DNA from: Hericium rajendrae
Taxonomy: Eukaryota; Basidiomycota; Agaricomycetes; Russulales; Hericiaceae
Length of the DNA: 64,000 bases
Assembly (NCBI GenBank): GCA_033439255.1
Contig: CM065889.1
Coordinates: 1,984,001-2,048,000 of the forward strand
Direction: 5' to 3'
Below the pieces are notes generated by a model. It was given only the letters and a program-made list of their open reading frames with translations, did not search any database and was not told the DNA's origin. The position numbers were made by a program, and so were the translations under genes. Positions 29,653 through 41,090 of this stretch are shown piece after piece; position 1 is the first letter of the stretch, and every line of letters starts with the position of its first letter.

Positions 29653-32600
29653 TCACCCCCTCTCTAAGACGCACTTTCGCCTGGAGTGCATGATGAGCAT
29701 GGACGGGATCGAGGTAGATGAGTCCACGAAGATTGGGAGCCTTGAGTGCATGCGGATGGTGGGTGTAGAAGTTGGTGATTGCACCATGGGCATTGGAAAG
29801 GGAGGTACGTGAAAGCCACTGATTTTCTGAATCAGGGTAGCCTGCCCATTTGACGAGATATTCAATGCCGCGTTTGTTCCGAGTGAGATGAGCATCGAGG
29901 ACAGACTCAACTTCGTACTCTTCCTCGCCCTCCACAAGGTCAGGTGGTGGTGCAGGGAAGTTGGGACCATGAGCATCGGTTTCCTTGTAAGGGGACAACA
30001 GGGACGTGTGGAACACCGGGTGGATACGCCAGGTGGGTGGTAGCTTCAGTCGATAAGAGACTGGGCCCAGGATGTCAGTGATTTCGAAAGGTCCCAGGCG
30101 TCGATCAGCAAGCTTAGCTTTGGGTCGTGTGGTTTTGATGTTCTTGCCATCGAGCCAGACCTTGTCGCCAACCTGGAAGTGGATGGTGTCGTGCATATGG
30201 TCCTGGTTGTTGCGCTTCATGAGATCAGCAGCTGTTTGAAGGCTGGCCTGGACCTCAGTGCGAAGTTGTTCGAGGTGACGGAAACGATCCTCGACGGCGG
30301 GTGTAGACGATGTGGGGTTGACAGTGGGGATGGCAATGGGAATATAGCCGAGGAGCATTTCAAATGGAGCTCGGTTAGTGGCGCTGTGGATACGGTGGTT
30401 GTGCAAGAACTCAGCGTAAGGGAGCCATTGGACCCAATCATCCTGACGGTAGTTGCAGAAGGTACGAAGGAACTGCTCGAGTTCTTGATTGACGCATTCT
30501 GACTCGCCATCGGTCTGTGGATGATAGGCGGTGCTGAGGGAGGACTTGATACCAAGTTTGTCAAAGATGCCATGCATGACTTTGCCTGCGTACTGTGGGC
30601 CACGATCAGAGATGAGGCGCTCCCAGAGGCCGTAGTTCCGATAAATCCTGTCAAAAAGGATGTCGACTGTGCCATCACTGGTAATGGTCTCGTTACAAGG
30701 AGTGAAGGAGACGTGCTTTGTAAAACGGTCGACGACCACATTGATGGAGTCATAGCCTTGGCATTCTGGGAGTTTGACGATGAAATCCGAGGTAATGTCT
30801 TGGAAGGGACGGGTAGGGATGGCATTGGGGATTGTTTCAACATGGGGGCGGTGATTTTGAACCTTGGTGGCCTGGCAGGTAGCACAGCCATCGACATAAT
30901 CACGAACGAAGACAGACATACCGGGCCACCAGTAGTTGCGACTGAGGAGCTCATAGGTCTTGTAGCATCCAGGGTGACCAGCCATGGGAGTGTCGTGATG
31001 CAGCTTGACGATATCTCGCCGAAGGTCCTTGTCAGCAGGGATGTAGACTTTGCCACGAAAGAGGATGAGGCCATCCTCGTAGTTCCATTCTTGGAGGTTC
31101 TTGACGAGGGAGCGAGGACCGTTGTTCAGGATCACGTCAAGGGCTTGAACGACCTCAATATCCTTGGTCTTGGCATTGCGAATGCGTTGGCGAAGATCAG
31201 CATTGCCAATGGACTTGACAGCGGCTGGACGTGTAGCACGAATCTGGAAGTACTTGGGGTCGAGGAGGACACGATCTAAGTTGTCGTCGTCCACCCCCTC
31301 TCTATGGTCAGGTCGTCTCGATATGGCATCTGGCCGGTGATGAATACCGGGTTTGTGGATCAAGGTGAAGTCGAAACGAGTGAGGAAGAGAGCCCAGCGA
31401 GCCTGACGACGACTCAGCTTTTGGGCAGACTTGAAGTATTCCAGGTTCTTATGGTCGGTCCAGATCTCCACAGTATGGGGAGAGCCTTCCAGGTAGTGGC
31501 GCCAGGCTTCGAGGGCACGGATGATGGCCAGGAGTTCCTTGTCATAAATGTCGTAGTTGCGTTCAGGGGCAGTGAAGGCCTTGGAGATGTAAGCAACAGG
31601 GTGCCATTGCTCGCCCTCCCCGCGCTGGGATAGGATACCTCCTGTGGCATAGTCTGAGGCATCGACCTCAACCAAGTAGGGTTTGGACGGGTCAGGCATG
31701 ATAAGGACTGGGGACGAGGTGAACGCAGCTTTAAGAGCCTCAAAGGCATGTTGACATTCAGCAGACCAGGCCCAAGGATGGTCTTTCTTGGTAAGGTCAA
31801 ACATGGGACGGGCGACTTTGGAGAAGTCCTGGATGAAGCGTCGATAGAAGTTGCCAAAGCCAACAAAGGACTGGACGTCCTTGACGTTACGGGGGGCAGG
31901 CCATTCAGCGATGCCTGCAACCTTGACGGGGTCCATGGCAAGCGTGTTATGGGAGACGATGAGACCGAGGAACTCAACGGAGGGCTGCTCAAAAGAGCAC
32001 TTCTCTGGCTTGAGGAAGAGGTCATTGTCCTGGAGGCGTTGGAGGACCTTGCGCACAAGGTCGCAATGTTCTTCGAGGGTTTCGGTGAAAATGAGGATAT
32101 CGTCCATGTAGATGACGACTTTGCCTGTGTCGATGAGATCCTTGAAAAGTTCATTCATCATTCCTTCGAACGTGGCAGGGGAGTTTGTAAGACCAAAAAA
32201 CATCACCAGGGGTTCAAAGAGACCGCGGTTGGTTTTGAAGGCGGCTTTCCATTCGTCGCCCTCCTTGATGCGAACGTTGTTGTAACCCCAACGAACGTCC
32301 ATCTTGGAGAAGACCTTGGCACCCTTGAGCTTGTCAACGAGTTCAGAGATGAGGGGCAGGGGATATTCATTCTTGATGGTGCCCTTGTTGAGGGTGCGAT
32401 AGTCCTGGACGGGGCATAGTTTTCCATCTTTTTTCTTGATAAAGAAGAAGGGACTCGCCATAGGGGATTTGGAAGGACGGATGTAGCCCTTTTTGACCTG
32501 GTCATCAAGGAACGAATCGAGGTCCTCCTGCTCAGTGGGAGCCATGGGATAGACCTTGCATGAACGGGGTTCAAAACCATCTTTCAGGTCGATGGCGTGA

Positions 32601-33682
32601 TCCCAAGGGCGACGTTCAGGAAGGTGATGGGAGGATTCCTCATCGAAGACGGGTTGGAAATCCTGGTACTGAGGGGGAACCATCTCAGCAAAGGACTTCT
32701 CCACGACATGGGCGGCGACACGCTCAGCCAGTTTCTGAGCATTGGTGAAAGAGCGACGGATACGGATGGTATGTTGGTAGTCTGGGTCGTCATCTGGAGG
32801 GGGTGGTGTGTCCCAGTCAGGGAGAACACCAGCTAGGCGAAGACCCTCTTCAACCCAGTCATCATCGACGTTAGGTCGTGGGTCATCATCCTCGGTAAAC
32901 AGACGTGCAGGGACTTTGGACAGGTGGATGCGGCGAAGACGGACACCTTGGACTCGGCGAGCAGGGATCACGTATTTGGGAAGTGGGGCAGGAACAAATG
33001 GCGGGGGCAGTGGGAGCAATGGAGGGGGGCAAGGTGGGGGGAGCAGTACAGCAGCGGTACTGAGGACTGGTGGACGAGGGGCTGATTGGCGGCATTCTGA
33101 GCGAGTGGACAGGTTTTTGACCGGGGGCTTATTCAGGGTGCAAGAGGGAGGGCAGCGAGTCATGTCAACACGACGAGAGACCCAATCAATTTCAGGGTTG
33201 TGTTCCTGTAACCAATCGGTCCCAAGGATAATGTCATAGTCACCAATATCAACGAGATAGAACTCAGCTGTCTCCTCATGGAAGGACATCGAGTCCTTGG
33301 CGTAAATGCGGATGTTCTGGTTGACTGAATAGCGGACCCAGCCCATGATGTTTTCGGAGTTGTCCACGTTGCGAACGGGAAAGGGTTTAGGGAGTTTCTT
33401 GAGGGGGAACTGGTGTTTCTTGGCAAACTCGGGGTGCATAATGATGCCTTCTGCACCACTATCGAGAAGTGCCTCAGCGTCGATTTGTTTCTTGATCGGG
33501 GCAGTGATAATCTTGGCCTGGAGCGTAATGGACGGTGTCTGACGGTTGGGTGTGATAGCGGACATGCGCAAAGACGATGGATATGATTGCTCACAGGGGT
33601 CGGATAGTACAGAGAAGCGATTCGACGGATCAAAGAAATGTTTCTTGCCACCCACGGACGACGTGACCGGGGGGCGCTTTAA
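29549..33682 (-). CDS. pol: E2 Gag-Pol fusion part: PR-RT-RNaseH-IN-chromodomain
   Basis: One open frame of about 1370 codons, entered by a -1 slip from gag (no ATG at its start; GTG at 33655 is not a convincing start). Aspartic protease LLDSGAEGIIM; RT with KKDGKLCPVQDYRTLN and VIYMDDILIF; RNase H (VEVDASDYATGG, KELLAIIRALEAW); integrase with an H-H-C-C finger (GHPGCYKTYELL, CATCQATK) and a D-D-E core (ISDRGPQYAG, YHPQTDGESE); GPF/Y motif; chromodomain (YEVESVLDAHLTRNKRGIEY, WAGYPDSENQWL). The chromodomain usually directs integration to specific chromatin. The stop lies about 100 bp inside the 3' LTR. All catalytic motifs I can recognise are present. Confidence 0.95.
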   Translation of the reverse strand, partial: LKRPPVTSSVGGKKHFFDPSNRFSVLSDPCEQSYPSSLRMSAITPNRQTPSITLQAKIITAPIKKQIDAEALLDSGAEGIIMHPEFAKKHQFPLKKLPKPFPVRNVDNSENIMGWVRYSVNQNIRIYAKDSMSFHEETAEFYLVDIGDYDIILGTDWLQEHNPEIDWVSRRVDMTRCPPSCTLNKPPVKNLSTRSECRQSAPRPPVLSTAAVLLPPPCPPPLLPLPPPFVPAPLPKYVIPARRVQGVRLRRIHLSKVPARLFTEDDDPRPNVDDDWVEEGLRLAGVLPDWDTPPPPDDDPDYQHTIRIRRSFTNAQKLAERVAAHVVEKSFAEMVPPQYQDFQPVFDEESSHHLPERRPWDHAIDLKDGFEPRSCKVYPMAPTEQEDLDSFLDDQVKKGYIRPSKSPMASPFFFIKKKDGKLCPVQDYRTLNKGTIKNEYPLPLISELVDKLKGAKVFSKMDVRWGYNNVRIKEGDEWKAAFKTNRGLFEPLVMFFGLTNSPATFEGMMNELFKDLIDTGKVVIYMDDILIFTETLEEHCDLVRKVLQRLQDNDLFLKPEKCSFEQPSVEFLGLIVSHNTLAMDPVKVAGIAEWPAPRNVKDVQSFVGFGNFYRRFIQDFSKVARPMFDLTKKDHPWAWSAECQHAFEALKAAFTSSPVLIMPDPSKPYLVEVDASDYATGGILSQRGEGEQWHPVAYISKAFTAPERNYDIYDKELLAIIRALEAWRHYLEGSPHTVEIWTDHKNLEYFKSAQKLSRRQARWALFLTRFDFTLIHKPGIHHRPDAISRRPDHREGVDDDNLDRVLLDPKYFQIRATRPAAVKSIGNADLRQRIRNAKTKDIEVVQALDVILNNGPRSLVKNLQEWNYEDGLILFRGKVYIPADKDLRRDIVKLHHDTPMAGHPGCYKTYELLSRNYWWPGMSVFVRDYVDGCATCQATKVQNHRPHVETIPNAIPTRPFQDITSDFIVKLPECQGYDSINVVVDRFTKHVSFTPCNETITSDGTVDILFDRIYRNYGLWERLISDRGPQYAGKVMHGIFDKLGIKSSLSTAYHPQTDGESECVNQELEQFLRTFCNYRQDDWVQWLPYAEFLHNHRIHSATNRAPFEMLLGYIPIAIPTVNPTSSTPAVEDRFRHLEQLRTEVQASLQTAADLMKRNNQDHMHDTIHFQVGDKVWLDGKNIKTTRPKAKLADRRLGPFEITDILGPVSYRLKLPPTWRIHPVFHTSLLSPYKETDAHGPNFPAPPPDLVEGEEEYEVESVLDAHLTRNKRGIEYLVKWAGYPDSENQWLSRTSLSNAHGAITNFYTHHPHALKAPNLRGLIYLDPVHAHHALQAKVRLREGVMSRIAPFLSAFFSAIKASRRSCAPAAPSHVHFLT

Positions 33683-34668
33683 AAACCCTCAACCATATCC
33701 TTTAATGCAGCCTTTGCCTCTTCCCTCTCTTCCTCGCTCAAGTCCTTCAACTGCGACGATAAGTCGGCGATGGACCTGTTGATGGCGGAGACAGCGAGGG
33801 CGGCGGCTGCATCTTCTGGAGCTACTCCCGGGGCAGAGCCGGTTTCTAGCGCTCGGACACGAGGGGTTGGGGCATGGGGGTTGGAGTCGGCATTGAGGGG
33901 GCAGTCGCGGAAGCCATGGCCCTTCTGGCGGCAGCGGAAGCAACCGCCCTCATGCCTGAGGCGCTCACGGTCAGGCTCCGAGAGTTTGGGCAGTGGGGCA
34001 CCTGTAGCAGCGACTGTGCGGGATCGGCCAGTAGATGTGGACTGAGGGGAGCGAGTGCTCACCGGGGTGCGCCCAGTTGTAGGGCGGGGACTCTGGAACC
34101 GGGTGCGCATGAGGTAGGCAGCATTCCTGTCACGGGCCCTCGCCTTCCACTCAGCCAGGGTGGTGGGCGTGGGGTAGCTGCGCTGGCAATCATCGTGCAG
34201 GGCGCTGTTGAGGCCATGCAGGAACCAGTCGATCAGGGCCACGTCATTGTAGCCGGTGCGAGGGGCGAAGGACTCAAACTCGGTGATGTAGTCGACTACC
34301 GGGCGCGTACCCATCTGGAGGGTCTGGATAGCATGGGAGGCATCCTTGGAGTCGTCAAGGGGAGAGAAGTCCAAGTTGAAGCGAGTTCGAAGGGCGGTGA
34401 GGTTGGCGTAATGGGGAACATGAGCTGGAGACGTGTTTGCAGCCACGAGATCGTCATCCTCAAGGATCTCCTCGACGCGCTGGGTGGCCCACTGGCCGGC
34501 GATAGGGCCCTGGCAGAGGTCGAGGAAGAGGGAGATCTGGGCGGTATCATCTTTATACCGGGTAGAGTTGGCGCGAAGGAATAAGCGAATACGCAGCTGG
34601 AATTCCTTGGACTTGGAACGATCTCCCTCAAAGGGAGCAGGTTTGACGCCGATCTCAGGGTTGGACAT
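33679..34668 (-). CDS. gag: E2 Gag (capsid/nucleocapsid core)
   Basis: A 329-aa protein from ATG at 34668, about 97% identical by eye to E1 Gag. Gag domain near residues 15-200, basic Thr/Ser/Arg linker, CCHC knuckle CFRCRQKGHGFRDC, then an Ala/Glu-rich tail (ADLSSQLKDLSEEEREEAK). It stops at TAA directly after the GGGTTTT heptamer (33682-33688). As in E1, the gag frame is open upstream of this ATG, so the natural N terminus may be longer. Confidence 0.92.
   Translation of the reverse strand: MSNPEIGVKPAPFEGDRSKSKEFQLRIRLFLRANSTRYKDDTAQISLFLDLCQGPIAGQWATQRVEEILEDDDLVAANTSPAHVPHYANLTALRTRFNLDFSPLDDSKDASHAIQTLQMGTRPVVDYITEFESFAPRTGYNDVALIDWFLHGLNSALHDDCQRSYPTPTTLAEWKARARDRNAAYLMRTRFQSPRPTTGRTPVSTRSPQSTSTGRSRTVAATGAPLPKLSEPDRERLRHEGGCFRCRQKGHGFRDCPLNADSNPHAPTPRVRALETGSAPGVAPEDAAAALAVSAINRSIADLSSQLKDLSEEEREEAKAALKDMVEGF
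33682..33688 (-). promoter_or_regulatory. E2 putative -1 frameshift site
   Basis: G GGT TTT in the gag frame just before TAA, identical to E1. Slipping -1 opens the 1368-codon pol frame. Confidence 0.65.
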
Positions 34669-35904
34669 GTCGATGGATGGCTGAACAGGGGGGGCTGTGG
34701 TAATGATTGGTTTGACGTTGACGGTGGATGTCGATGCAACAGCGGCAACGGGTGGAGCAGGTGAGGGGACTGGTACTGGGGTAGGTGTCGAAACAGGTGG
34801 TGGTGGTGCCCGAAGGGTATCGAGGCGGGTAGCTTGTTGCTGAGCGAGATTCTCTATAACTGCTTGAGAGAGTGCGAGTTCTGCAGTGGTTAAGAAGAGG
34901 GTACTGGCCTGCCAAAACCACAGGTCACTTTCTTCTACGAGGCTGGGTCTCCAACTGACTACAAGCCGATTGGTGTCGGAGCGGTATGCGTAGTAGTTGT
35001 TGGTTACCGGGTTGAAGGTAATACCTGGGGGAACAACAAGTGGGGTGGTGCGAGCAGGGGGAGAATCTGCACTAGGAAGGGCGACAGTGGGAAGCGGCGG
35101 GGTAGCGGGGTGTTGGCGACGGTGTTCTGTAGCTGCGACATCGAAGTCGTTAAGCTCGAGGTCTGCCTGGTCGTCACGATCGGCGAAGTACCACTGTGCG
35201 GGACCATCGTCGTCCTCATCCGGAGTGACGAAGTCTATTCGAACGATGCCAGAAAGGGTGTAGATGAAGTATTCATCGAGCGAGGCAAAGACACCAAGTG
35301 GGTATGGTTCTGTGGTCTGGAAACGGGGGTCGGTGGGATCAATGGTGAGGTCTAGAGGAAGTCAGCCGCGACTGGGCGACGACCAAGAGCACGAGGGTAC
35401 AGGGGGTCCGAGTACGGGGTTCTGAGGAATCGGTGGCCGAGGCGTTCTCTGGCCCACACAGGCTCAGGCGAGGGTTCGGGGGTGAAGAGACCTAGTGTGC
35501 AAAAGGGGAACGAGGTCGATGGTAGGATACTTGCAGGGGATCCTCGGTTGGGTTGGCGACAGTGGTAAGCGATGTCCGAGGCACCGAACGTGAATTCTTG
35601 CAAGTCGACGTCAAAGGAAACTCGAATTCGAACGTATAAGGCAATGGAGATAGCACCTGCATGTGGTTTCCACGACCTCAATCGAAACCAAACTCCTTCG
35701 GCTTCCCAACACTTCACAGCACAATAGCAGAGGAGGGGGATGAGTGCACTGCCCTCGATGGTGTTGGCGATGGGAAAGGGGAGATGAGGTTGATGGAATG
35801 GATGTCGAGATTCGGTGAAGATGTCGGCGGTGAAGGGTTCAAAGAAGAAAGGTATGATGGGCGATAGTAGGGAGGTGAGGCGGGTGTATGAGAGATTGTC
35901 CAGG
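34669..35904 (-). other. E2 leader with diverged pre-gag cassette
   Basis: 35352-35717 encodes the same 121-codon frame ending RRPVAADFL and TAG as E1, with few changes. From 35350 to about 34690 the sequence differs strongly from E1 at DNA level, yet encodes a recognisably similar peptide in the gag frame (TIDPTDPRFQTTEPYPLGVF, QWYFADRDDQADLELNDFDV, LVVSWRPSLVEE), ending in a Pro-rich linker before the gag ATG. Confidence 0.6.
35893..35902 (-). promoter_or_regulatory. E2 primer binding site (self-priming type)
   Basis: TGGACAATCT on the minus strand, two bases beyond the 5' LTR and complementary to the predicted RNA 5' end within the LTR, as in E1. Confidence 0.75.
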
Positions 35905-36327
35905 TGTCAAGACTCGGTCGTAGACAGCAGAGAACCACCCAAGTCACCAGCGATGATGGGAGCGAGAGAGCAGAGAGCGACTAGCAGCGCAGTGACCTGT
36001 ATTGGAGGTACAGTACGGTACAGACGAAATGGACAATCTAGGGAAATAGGCGAGCGACAGGGAGCCTATAAGTACTGGGACGACAATGGAAAAAGAACAA
36101 TGGACACCATAACGGGTCAAACAATAGAGTGAGAACAATGGTGGCCAAAAGGAGAACAATGGGAGGGAGAACAATAGGATGTCCCAAAGGGGAACAAGGG
36201 CATGGGTGAAGGATAGCCCCAGGTCATGTGAGGAAGTGAACATGTGATGGGGCTGCTGGAGCACATGACCGATGCGATGCCTTGATGGCAGAGAAGAAGG
36301 TGGAGAGAAATGGAGCGATCCGTGACA
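35905..36327 (-). repeat. E2 5' LTR
   Basis: 423 bp. Predicted RNA start at 36039 (AGATTGTCCA on the minus strand, 36030-36039), pairing with the primer site 35893-35902. Confidence 0.96.
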
Positions 36328-36511
36328 GTACGTGGCACAGCTAATCGGCTAGTTCAGCAGCGCAGCCTCGAACAGCACGTTCTCGAACACCGTGTCCTCG
36401 CTTCTCGGCAACAGGCTGACTTGTCGCTGTGGACCATTGTGCTTCAAATCATCTACGACACACTCTGCAGGCTTTTGTCTTGAAATAAACTCATTCTGAC
36501 TTTTGATAACG

Positions 36512-36762
36512 CATCAGGAACCCTTACAACTTTCTGATGCATCTGATTCTGTCTGACTCAATCTGATTTCAATCTGATTGATCTGAAAAATGTTTTAAAG
36601 GACTTTTGAGCTATGTATTATATATATAAAAGATAAAATATTGTAACTGTTTATCTTTCAACTCTCAAATATCTATTTCTTGAAAAATCAGATCAATCAG
36701 ATTGAAATCAGATTGAATCAGACAGAATCAGATGCATCAGAAAGTTGTAAGGGTTCCTGATG
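36512..36762. mobile_element. 251-bp palindromic MITE (CATCAGGAACC ends)
   Basis: CATCAGGAACCCTTACAACT at both ends, with inverted arms of roughly 95 bp (CTGATTCTGTCTGA, AATCTGATTTCAATCTGATT). It abuts the 5' end of Plavaka copy 2, so a reading frame starting at 36732 begins inside the MITE. No matching flank duplication is evident. Confidence 0.75.
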
Positions 36763-36803
36763 ACCTTGATTTGCTTTGCTCTGAACCACTTGATCAAGCT
36801 GCT

Positions 36804-38162
36804 ATGCTAAACACTCGGACTTTGCATAAGCCTCGCACATATGCCTGTCCGACACCAAATTCAAAAACATGTCGTCGGGGGTTCAGGACTTCGCGAGGGC
36901 TTACTATGCATCTACGTGCTATGCATCCGAGCTTGCATGTGCCACTGCACAAATCTAGAGCTGCAACTCCTGAACGTGACCTTGCATCTGATGATTCTAA
37001 TAATTTTGCTACCTCTAATCGGCAACCGCATGTGCATGATGATGATGATTATGAGACTAGGGTGCATTCAATTCTTGATGGCACACCTTGTGATGCTGAG
37101 GGAAATGATCTTCTTCCTGGTGATGCACCTTGTGGTCTTCCAAAGCCCAAAGCTAATAATGATTGGTCTCCAATTCAAAACCGTATTGAGTTTGAGGCTG
37201 CAGACTTGCTATTTCGCCGTGCACATAGCTCTCAGGAGACGGCAAATGATTTAATGGATGCATGGGCTGCTGATCATAATGGACCTCCACCTTTTGCAAA
37301 TCAGCATGATCTGCATAATGTTCTTGACTCTATAACTTTGGGAGATGCACCATGGTTTCACTTTATAGTGCAATATAATGGAGAAATCCCTGAGCATAAT
37401 CCTCCAAGTTGGATGTTTGAGGAGTATGATGTATGGTATCGAAACCCACGTACTGTGATTCAGAATCAGCTGGCAAATCCTAATTTCAAGGGTGAAATTG
37501 ACTATGCTCCAAAATGTATTTTCAAAAATGGAAAAAGAGAGTGGTCTAATTTTATGACTGGAAATTGGGCATGGAGACAGGCTTCTAAAATTGCTGAAGA
37601 TCCTGAAACTCATGGTGCCATGTTTGTGCCAGTTATTTTGGGCAGTGATAAGACTGTAGTCTCTGCAGGCACAGGACATCATGAATATTATCCACTTTAT
37701 GCTTCTATTGGCAATGTTCATAATAATGTTCGTTGTGCTCATCGTGAAGCTCTTACTGTTATAGGATTTCTTTCACTTGGTAAAAGTGAACGAGAATATC
37801 GAAAGAACCTTGCATTTAAAAAATTTAGAAGACATATTTTTCATGAGTCTTTAAAAGCCATTTTGGGACATCTGCAGCCAGGATTAACAGTGCCAGAAAT
37901 AGTTCGTTGCTCTGATGGACATTTGTGTCAAGCAATCTATGGTATTGGTCCTTATATTGCTGATTATCCAGAGCAAGCACTTCTTGCTTGTATTCTTCAG
38001 AAATGGTGTCCTGCTTGTACATGTCCTGCCAAAGATTTAGATAATGGTGATGGAATTTCACGAAGTCATGAGCATACCTGTTTGTTAAAAAAACATCTAA
38101 CTGCAGCAGCCTTACAAAAAGAATATGGTATTGTTGATGATATCATGCCTTTTACATATTCA
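36804..38162 (+). pseudogene. Plavaka-type transposase copy 2, N-terminal part
   Basis: Open frame from ATG 36804. A C2H2-like finger (CPTPNSKTCRRGF ... HLRAMH) is followed by HSILDGTPCD, NDWSPIQNRIEFEAADLLF, LDSITLGDAPWFHF, YDVWYRNPRTVIQN, MFVPVILGSDKT, YYPLYASIGNVHNNVR, IYGIGPYIADYPEQALLACI and KWCPACTCPAKDLDN. It ends at PFTYS where Helentron-like copy 2 is inserted; the frame resumes after the element at 39651. The transposase would cut and join the element ends. It is intact in this part, unlike copy 1. Confidence 0.88.
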
Positions 38163-39650
38163 CTTGGGGGAAGAGGGCCGATGCTCTGCACGGCAATACG
38201 ATTCTTTTTGAATTGTTCTAACTTTGTAGTGTTATTCTCACAGAATTAATAAGATAATAGAGAGTTGAATATACTAGTATTGTAATGCTGCAAAGATCTC
38301 CATATTCAAAGTATATTGTTTTACACTTATCTCTTATTTTTAAACTTTGTTACCAGCAAGAGTTGAACTAATGACAAAATAATGGTCACATGCAACAGTG
38401 AGCCCAGTCAGGCTCGCTGTTGCATGTGACTTCTCAAAATTGTGTTTACATTTATGAAGTACATAAGTGTGGCCTTTGAAAGTCTGTCAACTGTTGTATG
38501 TTGCCTAGATTGATTTTATTTTTGCCTTCTAGGGGTCTGAATCAGTAATTTGGCTATATCTCTGTCAATTCTCTAGCTATAAACATAAACTCAAGTGTTT
38601 CTGAATAGTACTATCAATGGCCATATTGACACGATTTTTACTGATTTTTTACACTACTCAGTATGTGCCTATTCTCAGATGATTTGATGATTTGCCCCTA
38701 GACTTGAATGATTTTTTCGATTTTTTCCTGCTTATAAATCGCTTATGTAATCCGCAGCACGGGCAAAATGACGTACTCCCGTCCCATGACATCATGAGGG
38801 GGACGGGAGTATGTCATTTTGCCCGTGCTGCGGATTATGTAAAACCTTGAAAATAGTCAAATAGGAGGTTTTGTGATAATTTGAGTGTACCTCCTTAACG
38901 ACTGGAGATATCACCGGTCCCTTGATTGCGTCAAAAAGATCTCTATTATGCCTTTTCAACGACGCTAGGTACACTACAATTGGATGAGTCAATAAAAAGA
39001 TATGGCCTCAACAAGTTTGCCCTTACCTCTAATACCAACCCTTCAGTAATCGCTACCGCGTTTTCTCAATACTTACCCGATTGTCTTGTACAATATACCG
39101 TTGGAAAGGTATGAATCAGGTCTTTCCAACGGTATCTTTATCGTGTAAATAGCACCACTCGTTGCGCCGCTATGATGCAATCACTATGATCTTCTCCTCA
39201 AAGGTATCTTTTGAAGTGATTTGCTCATATCTCAGTCATTTCTGAACCTATTCTCATGGAAAAACATGTTCTGAGGAGGTAAAATTTGCCTTTATCATGT
39301 TATCATACATTCCACTCACTTACATCAATAACAAGGTGTAGAATATCCTATTAAATATGTTTATCTGTTATTTCAACAAGTTTGCACTTTCTTATACTAA
39401 AATCTTTCAGTTCCAATAAGACTAGCATTGATTTACATATGCATATAGTTTAACACTAATAAAATTTGATTTAGTAAACTGATATCTCTAAGAAACATTT
39501 AAAATTACAAAAATGACAATTGTTAGAATCGAACCTACAACCTTACTTTAAGATGTGAGAAATTATTACTATAAAAGGCATTACATTGGCTGGGTGTCAT
39601 CTTTTTTGAGTTGAAAAGCGGGTTAGAGTAAACGATTCTAAGGAATCGTA
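38163..39650 (-). mobile_element. Helentron-like non-autonomous element, copy 2
   Basis: A 1488-bp near-identical copy of 5266-6754, in the opposite orientation and inserted in a Plavaka transposase. It starts CTTGGGGGAAGAGGGCCG and ends GGAATCGTA on the plus strand. It has the same terminal hairpin, inverted subterminal repeat and three internal palindromes. The codons on either side (PFTYS, then IKGIFHDHL) do not abut in the family, so some host sequence seems to be missing. Confidence 0.65.
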
Positions 39651-41090
39651 ATAAAGGGAATATTTCATGATCATCTTGTACTTTGGGTTGAACAATATCT
39701 TGTTTTAACACATGGACCAACTCAGGCTGATATAATACTGAGTGAAATTGATCAAAGAATTGCAGCTGTTCCTTCATGTCCTGGACTTCGACGTTTTCCT
39801 GATGGTCATAGGTTTGTTCAATGGACAGGAGATGACTCTAAAGCTCTTATGAAAGTCTATTTGCCTGCAATTGTTGGACTTGTACCATCAGAGATAGTTA
39901 GAGCTATTCATGCATTTTTGGACTTCTGTTATCTTGCACGTAAATCTGTTATTGATGAACAGACTCTTGATGCTATGGATGACGCATTGGAAAGATTTTA
40001 CAAAGAGCGAACTATATTTGAAACAACTGGTGTTTGTCCTGATGGAATATCATTGCCAAGACAGCATTCAGTAAAACATTATCGACCTCTGATTGAGGAA
40101 TTTGCAGTACCAAATGGCTTAAGTATTGCAATTACTGAATCAAAACATATCAAAGTAGTAAAAGAACCTTGGTGATTTTCTAGTCATTTTAATGCTTTGG
40201 GACAGATGTTAATAACCAATCAAAGACAGGATAAGCTGATAGCATGTCGAAATGACTTTATTGAACGTGGTATGTTGGATAAGCCATTGGGTGCTACATA
40301 TAATAATAATGCTTCTGAGATGCAAGATGGAGAGATTGAAGATACTAATGCAGATAATATGATTGCATATGAAGAGGGCATTGAAGAAGGAGATATTCCT
40401 GCTGGTGTTACTCTAGCCTTTTCATGGAGTAAAATGTATCCAAGAAAGATTTGGGCTCTTACACAAAAACTCAAAAAGCCAGAGCTTTCTGAATTGCTTA
40501 GACGATTTCTATATGATCAACTCAATGCTACTCCAGAAAAATCATCATGGAATGTTCTCTTAACAGAGTGCCCTCCTGCTCCTGCTAAAGTAGATGTCTT
40601 TCACTCAGCTGTGGCAATTTATTATGCACCAAGTGATATAGCAAGTGTAACTGGAATGCATAAGCATCATATTCAAGCTACTCCTAATTGGTATGATGAA
40701 GGACCTCGCTATGATTGTGTCTTTGTTAAAAATAACTCTGGCCTTTCTGGTATGCAAGGACTTGATATAGCACGAGTACTTGCATTTTTGGGCTTTGATT
40801 ATCGAGGAAAGCATTACTCTTGTGCATTTGTAGAATGGTTTATTTCAGTTAAAGATAAACCTGACAAAGATACAGGAATGTGGATTGTGAAGCGAGAGTT
40901 GAATGAAAAGAATCAATCAGTTGAATCAGTTATTTCTCTTAGCTCTATTGTTCGTGGTGCTCATTTGATTGGTGTTTATGGTAATAAATTTCTTCCTGCT
41001 GACTTCAAATCTACTTATACACTAGATGCTTTTCATTCATACTATGTAAATAAATACTCTGACTATCATGCCTATGAGACTGCATTTTAA
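39651..41090 (+). pseudogene. Plavaka-type transposase copy 2, C-terminal part
   Basis: Resumes in frame directly after the inserted element (IKGIFHDHLVLWVEQYL, ILSEIDQRIAAVPSCPGLRR, FPDGHRFVQWTGDDSKAL, YLPAIVGLVPSEIVRAIHAF, HIKVVKEPW). A TGA at 40173-40175 interrupts, probably from CGA. The same frame continues as FNALGQMLITNQRQDKL, an acidic region and a C-terminal domain (FHSAVAIYYAPSDIASVTGM, FVKNNSGLSGMQGLDIARVL) to TAA at 41088. With the insertion and the stop, this copy cannot make a full transposase. Confidence 0.88.

Larger units (their letters stand above)
29230..36327 (-). mobile_element. Ty3/gypsy chromovirus E2 (full length, pol intact)
   Basis: A 7098-bp element on the minus strand. 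LTRs 29230-29652 (3') and 35905-36327 (5'), 423 bp each. Target duplication GTACG at 29225-29229 and 36328-36332. The LTRs differ at about five positions, all transitions, so the insertion is older than E1. Primer site AGATTGTCCA/TGGACAATCT and purine tract as in E1. Gag and pol are joined by the same GGGTTTT site, and pol is one uninterrupted frame, so this copy is the better candidate for a functional protein source. Confidence 0.97.
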
